Assembly: GCA_964019055.1 (NCBI GenBank)
Contig: OZ025221.1
Span: forward strand, 4,976,968 to 5,040,967
Source of the DNA: Anthopleura xanthogrammica
Taxonomy: Eukaryota > Cnidaria > Anthozoa > Actiniaria > Actiniidae
Reading direction: 5' to 3'
DNA length: 64,000 bases
Shown here: in pieces, positions 43,101 to 63,997 of the stretch
Layout of the letters: the number at the start of each line of letters is the position of its first letter
How positions within the stretch are numbered: the first letter of the stretch is position 1
Position numbers and translations under genes: made by a program
Notes under the pieces: generated by a model
Told to the model about the DNA's origin: nothing
Database searches by the model: none
What the model saw: only the letters and a program-made list of their open reading frames with translations

Positions 43101-43536
43101 TTTTCTCTGGTTTTCCAGTTTTACTCCCCAGGGCCGTAGCAAGGGGAGGGGCTGAAGGGGGGGGGGGCTTCATTTGTCATGGTGACATGTTGCTTTGTGC
43201 TTTTTTTCAAGGCTTGCTACGACTCTGCTCCCTTTGTAAAAAAGATCACCCTCCATATTCCAATTTGATGTTGGAACAAGGGTAATATTAACCCTCGTAG
43301 GTTTGTTAGCCATGGGCTATTGAATGAATGGAATGGGAGAATTAACAGTGATTCCACAAAGTGGCTCTGTTTATTAAATGTTTACTCTTCCTGATTATTC
43401 ATTTACTGGTGTTTATTTCAGAGCACAAAGAAAACAACTTGAAGAAATCTTTAAGTTGATGGAAAGAGAGAAGGATAAATTTGGTGTTGACTCCATGGAC
43501 CAAGTTGAAGACCAAATGAAACTCTATGTACAGTAA
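40191..43536 (+). CDS. MXRA7: MXRA7-like single-pass membrane protein
   Basis: Three exons, 40191-40376, 42350-42588 and 43422-43536, with matching phases, give about 179 residues. One N-terminal transmembrane segment, IVPGFLTILVVVLSWIYL, is followed by a charged region and a C-terminal helix. The C-terminal block QRKQLEEIFKLMEREKDKFG plus VEDQMKLYV aligns with the conserved end of vertebrate MXRA7 (QKEQLAAIFKLM...QLRLYDM). The start at 40191 is chosen because it places the membrane segment at the N-terminus as in MXRA7; an in-frame ATG at 40074 would add 39 residues. MXRA7 has no well-defined biochemical role; it was named for co-expression with matrix genes. Confidence 0.8.
41140..41228. 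mobile_element. Hairpin element, GAGCAGAGGTTCTTTTCTA arms
   Basis: GAGCAGAGGTTCTTTTCTA near 41142 is exactly mirrored by TAGAAAAGAACCTCTGCTC near 41200. Intron 1 of the MXRA7-like gene. Confidence 0.75.
42111..42208. mobile_element. Small MITE, TTAGTCTCCTACACA arms
   Basis: CAGGCTAAAACAAACTTGG and TTAGTCTCCTACACA are mirrored by TGTGTAGGAGACTAA and AACTTGCCTG. MXRA7-like intron 1. Confidence 0.75.
42704..43000. mobile_element. MITE family B, copy 2
   Basis: Same structure as 18436-18725: ends AATGTCACCGAAGTGTG and CCACTTCGGTGACATCCGTA, and a central palindrome at about 42800-42906 whose arms (GGTCGGCATCCTTTTGATGA and complement) are almost perfect. MXRA7-like intron 2. Confidence 0.9.
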
Positions 43537-44448
43537 CATGACATCCTGATATATATCCTACAGCTGTTTAGAGACGTCAGACTTTTGTAACCTGCTGTAA
43601 GTTCAGCTTGATAGTATGCTGACTCCTTAACTTAGTGGCATTCATCCTAGCCTGAATTGCTTGGTGGTCGGCAGTGTTGCAAAAAAAGAGGGGGAGGACC
43701 ACTGAGCAATGCATACTACATTCATCCATAAATTTTGGTTCACGGAATATTTAAATATTAGCTGGCAAAAGATGTTGCTTAACTTCAATTTCTTTTTCAT
43801 TGTAAGTATAAACTAGACGCTCTAGGAGCATATACTCGTGCCGATTGGTGAAAGGCGTAAGCTTTTGAGAACATGGAGGTGTGAAAATATATAGCAGACT
43901 TAGTGAGAACTGATAATAATTATAAGCCTCTGAGTACCTTTGAGTTCATTTGAATTTCATTTGAGCTCATTTGGCATTCATTTGAGTTTATTTGGCATTC
44001 GTTTGGCAAAGTTTGGCATTTCTCTTTGATCGAGTTCGTTCGCTCAACATCTTTTAGTGTGAGTCTACCACGAATGGCGTATGAAGCAAAATAACTCGCC
44101 ATAATTATCTTCAATTCGATCACAACCTTCTACAAGTCCAAATCTGAACAATGGCGTTGTGTCGCTGGTGACATCGACCTCATGACTTGCCACGTTTTCA
44201 TGCATCATTCAATCACGTGGTATGCACATTCTCGACATAGAAGATAGATAAAAAGCCCAAACCTAGATTCGGCCCGGCCTAGAGGCCTGGGCATGAGTAA
44301 TAATATAAGTTTACAACTACCCTTGATTGGAAACAAGGTGCATTCTGGTATACAATGGGGACATATGCCTCGGACTGCAGTAGCTCATACCACTTGCCCC
44401 ATTATGAAGGAGTTATTTGATGATTAGGTGGGATTGGTATTATTCAAC
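43537..44448. other. Gene-free stretch
   Basis: No coding signal. It contains a small hairpin (ATTGCTTGGTGGTC / GACCACTGAGCAAT, about 43655-43715) and a run of about 12-base TCATTTGAGTT/CATTTGGCAT units at 43938-44010. Confidence 0.6.
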
Positions 44449-44534
44449 TTGCACATTCTTTACATAACAGTTGGCTGTTACTAATGATTTGCAAACATCA
44501 ACTGTAATGTAAAGAATGTACAGTCAAGTTGAAT
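44449..44534. mobile_element. Small MITE, ATTCAACTTG arms
   Basis: TATTCAACTTGCACATTCTT and TACAT are mirrored by ATGTAAAGAATGTACAGTCA and AGTTGAATA. It abuts the family A copy that follows. Confidence 0.8.
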
Positions 44535-44669
44535 AGACCCCTTGCAGCACGTCGGAATGCAGCTCAATTTGGAAGACAAAACAATAGGTTCCAATTCCCA
44601 GGAGATTGAAATTCTTTTGTTTTGTTCTCCAAATTGAGCTGCTTTGACGTCATGTGAAAGAGGTCTATA
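44532..44669. mobile_element. MITE family A, copy 3
   Basis: ATAGACCCCTTGCAGCACGT start and TGACGTCATGTGAAAGAGGT...TATA end; nearly identical to copy 2 in the interior. Confidence 0.9.
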
Positions 44670-44959
44670 ATACCAACATTTTGAAATGAAACAGACTTTT
44701 AATGGTGTCTATGAATAGCTGACTTATGAACGAGGCTAAGCCTGTGCGAATGAGTCTGTGGTCTTCAAAAACAGTGGTTTGCATCGAGATCCTGAGTAAA
44801 ATGTATAATAATAATATTACTAATATTGTTATAATGTTTCTGTTAGTTTTTTGTCATCTGTACAAACCCTTTTTGGGAAGGTTTTTTGAGTTAAGGGATG
44901 ATGTCAAAACAATGGTCCTGGATCGGTACTTGTTTCTATTTGTTTAGATAGTGGGTACT

Positions 44960-45700
44960 CCGTACTGGGAAGCTTGCTTTCCTCCACCTCCTGCTCCATG
45001 GATTACTTGAAATGCTTGATACTGGGTGGCTGTAGCAATTGGATGTCTGTTGTGACTGGATATCTATAGCAACTGGTTGTATGTAGCAAGTAGGTGACTG
45101 TAGTAGCTGAGTATCTTTAGTGGTGGATGTCTGTTGTGACTGGATGTCTATAGCAACTGGTTGTATGTAGCAAGTAGGTGACTGTAGTAGCTGAGTATCT
45201 TTAGTGGTGGATGTCTGTTGTGACTGGATGTCTATAACAACTGGTTGTATGTAGCAAGTAGGTGACTGTAGTATCTGAGTATCTTTAGTGGTGGATGTCT
45301 GTTGTGACTGGATGTCTATAACAACTGGTTGTATGTAGCAAGTAGGTGACTGTAGTAGCTGAGTATCTTTAGTGGTGGATGTCTGTTGTGACTGCATGTC
45401 TATAACAACTGGTTGTATGTAGCAACTAGGTGACTGGAGTAGCTGAGTATCTTTAGTGGTGGGTGTCTATAGTGAGCGGGTGTCTGTGATAACTGAGTGT
45501 CTGGTAACTGGTTGTTTGTAGCAACTAGGTGTCTGTAGCAGATGGGTGTCTGTAGTGCATGGGTGTCTGTAGTGAGAGAGTGTATGTAGCATCTTGGTGT
45601 CTGTAGATTGACTGGCCATGGATGTCTACAACAACTGGTTGTCTGTAGCAACTAGGTGACTAGGTGTCCGTAGAGACTGGGTGTCTGTAGTGAGTGGGTG
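44960..45700. repeat. 84-bp minisatellite (about 5 full units) plus shorter related units
   Basis: Unit contains GGATGTCTGTTGTGACTGGA, TGTCTATAACAACTGG and TTGTATGTAGCAAGTAGGTG. Because 84 is divisible by three, one reverse frame stays open over five units and yields 28-residue repeats with SQQTSTTKDTQLLQSPTCY; no start context or splice sites support a gene. From 45400 on the units shorten to about 30 bases. Confidence 0.9.
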
Positions 45701-47885
45701 TATGTGGCAACTGGGTGACTGTAACATATAAGATATGAGTACAAATCCAGCCTGGATTACACTCCTAGAGGTGGTGGTTGCCAGGTAGATTAGTTGCCTC
45801 TAGATTAGGCCCCATCAGATAACAATTGCTTTGACCTCATCCCTAATACTCTTAGTAGTAAATTCATTTACAAGATAAAACTTTAAATCATGTTTGGAAA
45901 AAAACTAGAATGTTTTTGACCCTAAGGTCATCAACAGTGGTCAGTACTGATGAAAATTTTCTAGTCTTTTTCCAAACATGTTTTAAAGTTTTACTTTGTA
46001 AATAAATTTAATTGTATTATTATTATTTAGTGATATTTATTTCAACAGGAATAGTAGTCCACTTCTGTCATGAATACATGGGAATGAAAACAGAAAATAT
46101 AGAAAGAAAATATAAGAAAGAACTAGAAAGAAAAAAGAAAAGAGGAAAGGAGAAAAGGAAAAAAATTGGAAAAGAGAAAGAAAAAAAGAAAGAAAGATCA
46201 GAAATATATTTTGAGGACGGCAGATGCCTAAATTGTATTTTGTCCTCAACATAATATGCTACTTTAGTTATTGCTTTATAGAGAAAAAAAAACATATTTA
46301 TAGAAATTATTTCCATTATCTTAAATGATTTATTTGAAGATTTGCTTTGTATAAAAGATATATTATAAAAATACTGTTAAGAACTGTTAATAGAAGATTA
46401 TTATATTCTCATTCATTATTAAAAATTGTTCCATTAGAATGTGTGGCAGTCCTCTACTTTATAATATTTTTTTATTGATAGATTATTAAGTAGTGCAAGA
46501 ATGATGGAAGATCAAAAACAAGTGGGAAAGCCTCCCCCCTTCTACCCCCACTCCCCTCTACTCTGACACACTTACATATTTAAGAGTGGGGTCCCAAAAC
46601 CTTCATGCCCTTTACAAGAAGACAAGCCAGCAAGACCATTTGCCTTCAGAGCGCTAGCAACTCTCACCAGGTGGACTTTGATGTGAAAGGGGCGGGCATG
46701 CTTGTCGTACCTTTTAGGGGTTAATTTTTTTTCATTATTTGGTACCTTTTAGGGTGTTCAAACGAAAAAACTCATTAAAGTGCAGTAATATTAGTGCAAA
46801 TGATTTGGAACCGATTTAGGGATGAAACTTGCAATTTTTATGACTACGAGAAAGAGAATTTTGGTACCTTTCAAAATTTCTGATGAGCATCCCCACCCCT
46901 CTAAATATGGGATTCCCCCCCCCCCCCCCCCCCCCCGGGCAACTCTCCTTTCTCCCTACTCCATGTATCCTTACTAAGGCACTCTATCACATTTTGTAAG
47001 ATTCTGCAAAATAGTTCCAGGCCAGTGAGCTCAAGGTAATAGTTTATAAGAGCAAATACTTCTCTATCGACAATCTTCTTAATATTCTATTCCCAAGTAG
47101 TGCGAAGCAGAATACGTAAGTTCGCACGATTGAGCACCCATCCAATTAGCTATACACATGTATACAAAATGTTAGGTATTATAAATATACAGGCAAGATT
47201 AATTGCACATTGTTCTTCAAGCGACCCATTGTTTTATATAATTGTTCCAAAGGAGTTTTATCTTGGCATAGTTAGGTACGATAAAAAAGCAAAAGAAAAA
47301 TCGGAAAAAATCGGAAAAACGAAAGAAAACATTTCCAATTTCCCCTTTACTTTCCATCTTCCTTTTCAATTCCCGCATTTCCAGCAAAATTTTATTATCT
47401 AATTTAAAATTCACTCTTCAACTTGTTGACGATTTCATCACGGTTCGTGACGATGCACATGAAGTGATTACAACGTCACGATCACGCTTCGTTACACTCT
47501 GCATTGCACGAAAATTCGAGCAACGACAAAAATCATTTTTCAACAATAACAATTTTAATTCTCACTCAACAATGAAATAACAGGTTCAAATCCCCAGCTC
47601 TTATTTTGTTTTAATTAATACGATTTATAAATTAATAGTAAAAAATAAATAAATAAATGCAACGTAGCTAGCCTTGCCCACCCCACCCCTACCATTGACG
47701 TCACTTGCGCATGCTCGGTAAGTAGGATGGTTGAGTGTGACAAACTACTCCTTCCAGTCGTCTTTTTGATTTGGAATGTCATAGTTTTGACCTGGTTTAT
47801 TCACTTTAAAAAAAACTAAAGGCTCTAACACCTACACACAATGGAAAAGGGGATATAGTAGGTTGGTGTCTGTGGAACTCAGAAG
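45700..47885. other. Gene-free stretch upstream of the USP gene
   Basis: No supported coding exon. An inverted pair (TTTACAAGATAAAACTTTAA near 45870 and its approximate complement near 45985) marks a likely MITE. A purine-rich AAAGAAAG tract lies at 46100-46200 and a C homopolymer of over 20 bases near 46916-46936. The last 100-200 bases are probably promoter/5' UTR. Confidence 0.55.
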
Positions 47886-57264
<9,379 letters not shown>

Positions 57265-57432
57265 TAATATGACATTCTTCCTTCACCATTATTGTCAATG
57301 GTTGATTTTATTCATTTATATAATTGGTGCAAGGCAGTGAAATTGGTGATACACTAACAGTTTTCTTGTTATAAAAGTGCAGTTGTAGAATTTTCTATAT
57401 TACCACTAGCTGTTGGTACTGTATATTTATGA

Positions 57433-57586
57433 CTTATTGCGATCTTGAGCCGCCAATACGGGTTTATATTGGTGGCAAGTTGGGAGAAAATATATTCCGC
57501 TTTGCAACTACGGCCAATACATAATATATTTTCTTCCAACTAGCTGCCAATATAAACCCGTATTGCCCACTCAAAATCGCAATAAG
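57433..57586. mobile_element. MITE, CTTATTGCGAT ends
   Basis: CTTATTGCGATCTTGAGCCG and CCAATACGGGTTTATATTGG are mirrored by CCAATATAAACCCGTATTG and AAAATCGCAATAAG. A partial relative (GAGCCGACAATACGGGTTAT) follows at 57590-57690. Just past the USP stop codon. Confidence 0.9.
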
Positions 57587-57776
57587 TTTTGTATCGTGAT
57601 TCTCCTTTTGCACGGTAATTCTGAGCCGACAATACGGGTTATATTGGAAGCTCTCTCCCAATCAAACTTGTAGGGGAATTGCGATACTATAATATGCCTT
57701 ACGAACTCTTCCATTTAAGATAACAGTTATTCTCTTAAGTATTATTTCTTTGTTCACTAGTAGAATATAGAGCTGA

Positions 57777-57894
57777 ATAGACCTTTCCCAAATTCTCTTG
57801 AATGACCACTGAACAGTAAATTTATGGATAGAAAACCCCAGCCTCAACTTGAATCTCTTCTATGGTCATTCAAATGAATTAAGGAAAGGTCTAT
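57777..57894. mobile_element. MITE, ATAGACCTTTCC ends
   Basis: AATAGACCTTTCCCAAATTC and TTGAATGACCA are mirrored by TGGTCATTCAAATGAATTAA and GGAAAGGTCTAT. Confidence 0.85.
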
Positions 57895-57904
57895 AATAAT
57901 ACAT

Positions 57905-58052
57905 TTGAGTCAAATGTCACATTTTAGATTTTGTGATATAAGTCCTTCGAGATTGAGATTGTTTGAGTTACATCAGTATTGATGTATCTTCCCAAGTGTA
58001 AACAAAGAAATAACACTCAAGGGAATGATGTGGTCTGCTATGGGAGATTAAT
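57905..58052. mobile_element. MITE family C, diverged copy
   Basis: TTGTTTGAGTTACATC, GTATCTTCCCAAGTGTAAAC and AACACTCAAGGGAATGATGT match the interior and right half of 23899-24081. Confidence 0.6.
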
Positions 58053-58213
58053 ATTGGTACATTGTTGTGCTCATAAAGGTAAAGTGATGTTGTAATTTTG
58101 TAGCTTAGTTTGAAAGTTGCAGAGTGCGGCATAAAATCTTTGATTGCAACAAGTCTATTAGCCATTCTAAGGTTAAGGAAAAACTCAGTTGAGTTGTGTG
58201 ACCAGAGCACTTT

Positions 58214-58313
58214 GTTGGCATTGCAGTGCATTGTGTGACTGTTTTAGGGGACATTCAAAGATTGCAGCTATTTCATCCCCTCAAACAGTCCCACAATGCA
58301 CTGCAATGCCAAC
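58214..58313. mobile_element. MITE, GTTGGCATTGCAGTGCATTG arms
   Basis: GTTGGCATTGCAGTGCATTG and TGTGACTGTTT are mirrored by AAACAGTCCCACAATGCACT and GCAATGCCAAC. Confidence 0.88.
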
Positions 58314-58498
58314 TCAACCCAGTTTTTTATCTCAACCTCAGAAAAGAATAGTATCACCAACATTTTACTAAGAGCAGTTTCCATATGATTGCTAAAAGTG
58401 TTACATCTAATCTGGCCACAGCAATGATATAAAACTAACAATATCCACTGAAATTATGAGGACCATAATATCTCACTGCTAAGATAACATCAGAAAGC

Positions 58499-58653
58499 AG
58501 AGGCGGATCCAGGAGGGGTACAGGGGTGTGCACCCCCCCAGAGCAACTTTGTCCCCCTATTTTGAAAACACCTAATAAATGGGTATTGTACCCCTCCGTG
58601 GGCTGTCTTTGTTCCCTGCACCCCTCCCTGAACGAAATCCTGGATCCGCCTCT
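58499..58653. mobile_element. MITE, AGAGGCGGATCCAGGA ends
   Basis: AGAGGCGGATCCAGGAGGGG is mirrored by TCCTGGATCCGCCTCT; GGGGTGCACC-like arms continue inward. The 58655-59590 stretch beyond it shows nothing recognisable. Confidence 0.88.
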
Positions 58654-59589
58654 TGAATGCCTAAGAGTGATAACAGGAATTTTAATTGAAGATGTGAAGC
58701 TTTGTGCTTGCAAAATAATGAGCACAGCCTGCTATATTATTTAACATGCAAAGTGAGTCCAAGTGTCATACTACTTGACATAGCTCCTATGTCTGCTCCT
58801 ATGTCTGCTCCATTCATTTTTCACATTCATATGAAATCTGCTCATTGCCTAAGCAAGGTAAACTTGTAGACATAATTTGGCTACTGGTACTCCGCTGGCC
58901 ATATTTTACCAATATATATATTATATATATAATGTAAGGTCTGTATACATTGATATGATATGTTTTCATCACAGTTTTCATTCGCTCTGATTTCATTCAA
59001 AAATGGTATTTCCTTAAAGGGTCTTTCAAAAAATTTTCATTGAAAATAAAAAAAGTAAAATTATCAGAGTGACAAAAGCATATCAGAAATCTTATTATTT
59101 AACAAATTTAGCCTCTAGAATTACATAGTTCATAAGCATATTTCCAAAGCAAAAGATTTTGGTATAACTGAAGCACCTATCTGTACAACCTCTTTTGATA
59201 AATTTCCAACTTGTGGACAGTAAACAAGTAAGAATTTTTGTTGTAGTATTATTACTGACACTGTATTTGGTAGCCATAATATCTTAAGTTAACAGAATGC
59301 ATTAGAAGTTGTACAGTCACATTAAATGTAATAAGAAAAGTGTTTGTGCCAAAATGAATGGCTTTATGGTCACAGATATGTTTTTCCTTGTGTCGTCAAA
59401 GCAATAACACACAAAGCCAAATATTTTGTGTATTTTCCTATGTAAAGGTGCTAAAAAAATCCAGAATCACTAAGCTAAGACAAGCTTGGTAAATTAAAAT
59501 ATATTTACTACTAGATTGGCTATTTTTAGCAAACTAAGAAAAAGGGGGGAAAGGATAATATTAGTGGCTATAGCACCTAGAGTGTCTTA

Positions 59590-59830
59590 AATGATGACGT
59601 CATCATCATCATTCTTATCACCATGCATTGTCCTTGCCCTTGGTCATTGTTATTAATGACATCATATGAATCATCATGCATCATCAATCATCTTTCTCAT
59701 TTCTGATCACCATTATCATCACCATCATTCATCATCGCCATTTATCATCATTCCCATCACCGTCTGTCATCATTCATCACCATCATTTATCATCATCACA
59801 ATCATCAGTCGTCATCACCCACATTTTGAC
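59590..59830. repeat. CATCAT-rich microsatellite
   Basis: Degenerate CATCATCAC units. The region from 59830 to 60115 is AT-rich with no gene. Confidence 0.9.
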
Positions 59831-60114
59831 ATAGATTTTACATCCACCTCTAGCTGGGTGAATCTTGAAATTGAAATCAAACCACCATCACCACATTCAT
59901 GTATAGATTAATTAATTCCCTCTCCAATTGCAATATATCATCAAGATTTTAATAAAACAGTTGAAAAAAAAAATGATAATTTTGTGTCATTATTATAAAT
60001 GAGAAAGAGGGTACTCCCTCACCTGGTCTGCAATCAATATAATTGACTATTAGATAAAGATAGTTATTATAGATATTATTATTATTATTATAGTTATTAA
60101 ATGACAGGTTCTGT

Positions 60115-63100
60115 TCCAAATACGCCCAAACCTAAAATTGGCAAAGAATGAGGAAATTAATTAATGGAACTAATAATAAATAAATTAATAAATCAAATAA
60201 AAACAAAAAAATTCTTTATCTCTTATTCGAGGAACGCCTGGTCATTTTCATGAATTTTACACCAACGGATTAAGCTCAAAATTGAACATTTTGAGGTGGT
60301 GTAAAATTCATGAAATTGACCAGGCGTTCCTCGTGCTTTCCATATAAACCCCTTTAATGAAGTTTTTCAGTGTTTTTCAAAAGCAGGATAAAATAACTTT
60401 AAATTCGCCCAAACCACGTGCTATAGTCCATGGAAACTCTTCAAATGGCAAAAAATGATGGAATTAATCAATGGATCTATTTTATAAACAAAAAACTAAC
60501 AAAAACGCAAAAATTCTTTACCTTTTATTCGAGGAACGCCTGGTCATTTTCATCAATTTTACACCAACGGATTAAGCTCAATTTTGAGCATTTTGAGGTG
60601 GTGTAAAATTCATGATACTGACCAGGCGTTCCTCGTCCTTTTCATATAAACCCTTATGACGAAACTTTTCAGCCTTTTTCAAAAGCACGTTAAAATTACT
60701 CTAAATTCGCCCAAACCACGTGCTATAGTCCATGGAAACTCCTCAAATGGAAAAAATAATGGAATTAATCAGTGGATCGTTTTGATAAATAACAAATCTA
60801 ACAAATACGCAAAAATTCTTTACCTTTTATTCGAGGAACGCCTGGTCATTTTCATCAATTTTACACCAACGGATTAAGCTCAATTTTGAGCATTTTGAGG
60901 TGGTGTAAAATTCACGATATTGACCAGGCGTTCCTCGTCCTTTTCATATAAACCCTTATAACGAAAGTTTTCACCGTTTTTCAAAAGCGCGTTAAAATCG
61001 CTCTAAATTCGCCCAAACCACGTGCTATAGTCCATGGAAACTCCTCAAATGGCAAAAAAATGAGGGAACTAATCAATGGATCGCGATCGATTTAATAAAC
61101 AAAAAAAACTAACAAAAACGCAAAAATTCTTTACCTTTTATTCGAGGAACGCCTGGCCATTTTCATCAATTTTACACCAACGGATTAAGCTCAATTTTGA
61201 GCATTTTGGGGTGGTGTAAAATTTATGATATTGACCAGGCGTTCCTCGTCCTTTTCATATAAACCCTTATGACGAAAGTTTTCACCGTTTTTCAAAAGCG
61301 CGTTAAAATCGCTCTAAATTCGCCCAAACCACGTGCTATAGTCCATGGAAACTCCTCAAATGGCAAAAAATGATGGAACTAATCAATGGATTGATTTAAT
61401 AAAAAAAAAAACTAACAAAAACGCAAAAATTCTTTACCTTTTATTCGAGGAACGCCTGGTCATTTTCATCAGTTTTACACCAACGGATTAAGCTCAATTT
61501 TGACCATTTTGAGGTGGTGTAAAATTCATGATATTGACCAGGCGTTCCTCGTCCTTTTCATATAAACCCTTATGACGAAACGTTTCAGCCTTTTTCAAAA
61601 GCACGTTAAAATTACTCTAAATTCGCCCAAACCACGTGCTATAGTCCATGGAAACTCCTCAAATGGCAAAAAATGATGGAACTAATCAATGGATCGATTT
61701 AATAAAAAAAAAAACTAACAAAAACGCAAAAATTCTTTACCTTTTATTCGAGGAACGCCTGGTCATTTTCATCGATTTTACACCAACGGATTAAGCTCAA
61801 TTTTGAGCATTTTGAGGTGGTGTAAAATTCATGATATTGACCAGGCGTTCCTCGTCCATTCGATATAAACCCTTATAACGGAAGTTTTCACCTTTTTTAA
61901 AAGCGCGTTAAAATCGCTCTAAATTCGCCCAAACCACGTGCTATAGTCCATGGAAACTCCTCTAATGGCAAAAAATGATGGAATTAATCAGTGGATCGTT
62001 TTAATAATTAATAAATCTAACAAAAACGCAAAAATTCTTTACCTTTTATTCGAGGAACGCCTGGTCATTTTCATCAATTTTACACCAACGGATTAAGCTC
62101 AAAATTGAACATTTTGAGGTGGTGTAAAATTCATGAAATTGACCAGGCGTTCCTCGTGCTTTCCATATAAACCCCTTTAATGAAGTTTTTCAGTGTTTTT
62201 CAAAAGCAGGATAAAATAACTTTAAATTCGCCCAAACCACGTGCTATAGTCCATGGAAACTCTTCAAATGGCAAAAAATGATGGAATTAATCAATGGATC
62301 TATTTTATAAACAAAAAACTAACAAAAACGCAAAAATTCTTTACCTTTTATTCGAGGAACGCCTGGTCATTTTCATCAATTTTACACCAACGGATTAAGC
62401 TCAATTTTGAGCATTTTGAGGTGGTGTAAAATTCATGATACTGACCAGGCGTTCCTCGTCCTTTTCATATAAACCCTTATGACGAAACTTTTCAGCCTTT
62501 TTCAAAAGCACGTTAAAATTACTCTAAATTCGCCCAAACCACGTGCTATAGTCCATGGAAACTCCTCAAATGGAAAAAATAATGGAATTAATCAGTGGAT
62601 CGTTTTGATAAATAACAAATCTAACAAATACGCAAAAATTCTTTACCTTTTATTCGAGGAACGCCTGGTCATTTTCATCAATTTTACACCAACGGATTAA
62701 GCTCAATTTTGAGCATTTTGAGGTGGTGTAAAATTCACGATATTGACCAGGCGTTCCTCGTCCTTTTCATATAAACCCTTATAACGAAAGTTTTCACCGT
62801 TTTTCAAAAGCGCGTTAAAATCGCTCTAAATTCGCCCAAACCACGTGCTATAGTCCATGGAAACTCCTCAAATGGCAAAAAAATGAGGGAACTAATCAAT
62901 GGATCGCGATCGATTTAATAAACAAAAAAAACTAACAAAAACGCAAAAATTCTTTACCTTTTATTCGAGGAACGCCTGGCCATTTTCATCAATTTTACAC
63001 CAACGGATTAAGCTCAATTTTGAGCATTTTGGGGTGGTGTAAAATTTATGATATTGACCAGGCGTTCCTCGTCCTTTTCATATAAACCCTTATGACGAAA

Positions 63101-63390
63101 GTTTTCACCGTTTTTCAAAAGCGCGTTAAAATCGCTCTAAATTCGCCCAAACCACGTGCTATAGTCCATGGAAACTCCTCAAATGGCAAAAAATGATGGA
63201 ACTAATCAATGGATTGATTTAATAAAAAAAAAAACTAACAAAAACGCAAAAATTCTTTACCTTTTATTCGAGGAACGCCTGGTCATTTTCATCAGTTTTA
63301 CACCAACGGATTAAGCTCAATTTTGAGCATTTTGAGGTGGTGTAAAATTCATGATATTGACCAGGCGTTCCTCGTCCTTTCGATATAAAA
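60115..63390. repeat. Hairpin satellite, about 11 units of about 303 bp in a 1823-bp higher-order repeat
   Basis: Units start with TTATTCGAGGAACGCCTGG at about 60223, 60527, 60828, 61139, 61441, 61745, 62046, 62350, 62651, 62962 and 63264. Each contains a stem of about 37 bases, CGAGGAACGCCTGGTCA...ATTTTACACCA against TGGTGTAAAAT...TGACCAGGCGTTCCTCG, around a 32-base loop holding GCTCAATTTTGAGC. A spacer with CCAAACCACGTGCTATAG and GTCCATGGAAACTC follows. Units 1-5 recur as units 7-11 at a constant 1823-base offset, essentially identical for about 1.3 kb. The identical 73-residue frames at 60656 and 62479 are copies of the repeat, not genes. Confidence 0.95.
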
Positions 63391-63839
63391 AAACCTTTAA
63401 GGCATTCGTCAGTCGGTTCTTGAAAGGGACAAAATTTGCGAGAAATCATTCCAGACTTTTATTTGGATAAAAATAATTGATTTTTATTCTTTAAAAGTAA
63501 CGGTTTTATTTACATTTCAAAATGTTCTTGTTTTATATATTTATTTTTTCTATGTTCTATATCGTTGTTATCATATTTTTCTATAAATAATTGAAAAATA
63601 TTTTCTCTGAATTAAATAACTGGACTAATCAAATTTTTCATAAAAATGATGAAAGAGGATTTCTTCAGCATTCTGCAATATGCCGAGCAAAAGAAAACAC
63701 AGGAAAAAGTAAAAAAAACACCCATTTGATCGTGAAATATAATATAATATATAATTATAATTATTGATTATTAGTATGTCTATAAATGGTTTTAACTTTT
63801 TTCTGGTGAAACATGCCCTGTAATTTGTTATGGTTGCAG

Positions 63840-63997
63840 CTAGGCTTCACCAACAGTTCTATTCCACAAGGTACGAGAAATGTGAAGCATTTTCTGAGCC
63901 TTGCATCTGCGATGGTTGGTCCTTGGGCAGGAAATTTAAGGCCAAGAAGCTACTTTCAGATCCCTTGATGGCCGGGAGAACTGATAAGGAGCTTTGA
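63840..63997 (+). CDS. Possible terminal exon of an unidentified gene
   Basis: An AG acceptor (TGGTTGCAG) opens a phase-1 frame of 51 codons to a TGA at 63995-63997, with RLHQQFYSTRYEKCEAF and CDGWSLGRKFKAKK. The composition looks protein-like, but there is no recognised domain, and a second frame also stays open for about 40 codons. No upstream exon could be found between the satellite and this point, so support is weak. Confidence 0.2.

Noticed and set aside
46012..46254. Lys/Arg/Glu-rich 80-residue frame
   Set aside because: Arises from an AAAGAAAG purine tract; no splice or homology support.
47100..47402. 100-residue forward frame upstream of the USP gene
   Set aside because: AT-rich sequence with no recognisable motif; poor coding composition and no splice partner.
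60656..62700. Two identical 73-residue frames
   Set aside because: They are the same stretch of the satellite seen twice at the 1823-base offset; the other units lack the frame.
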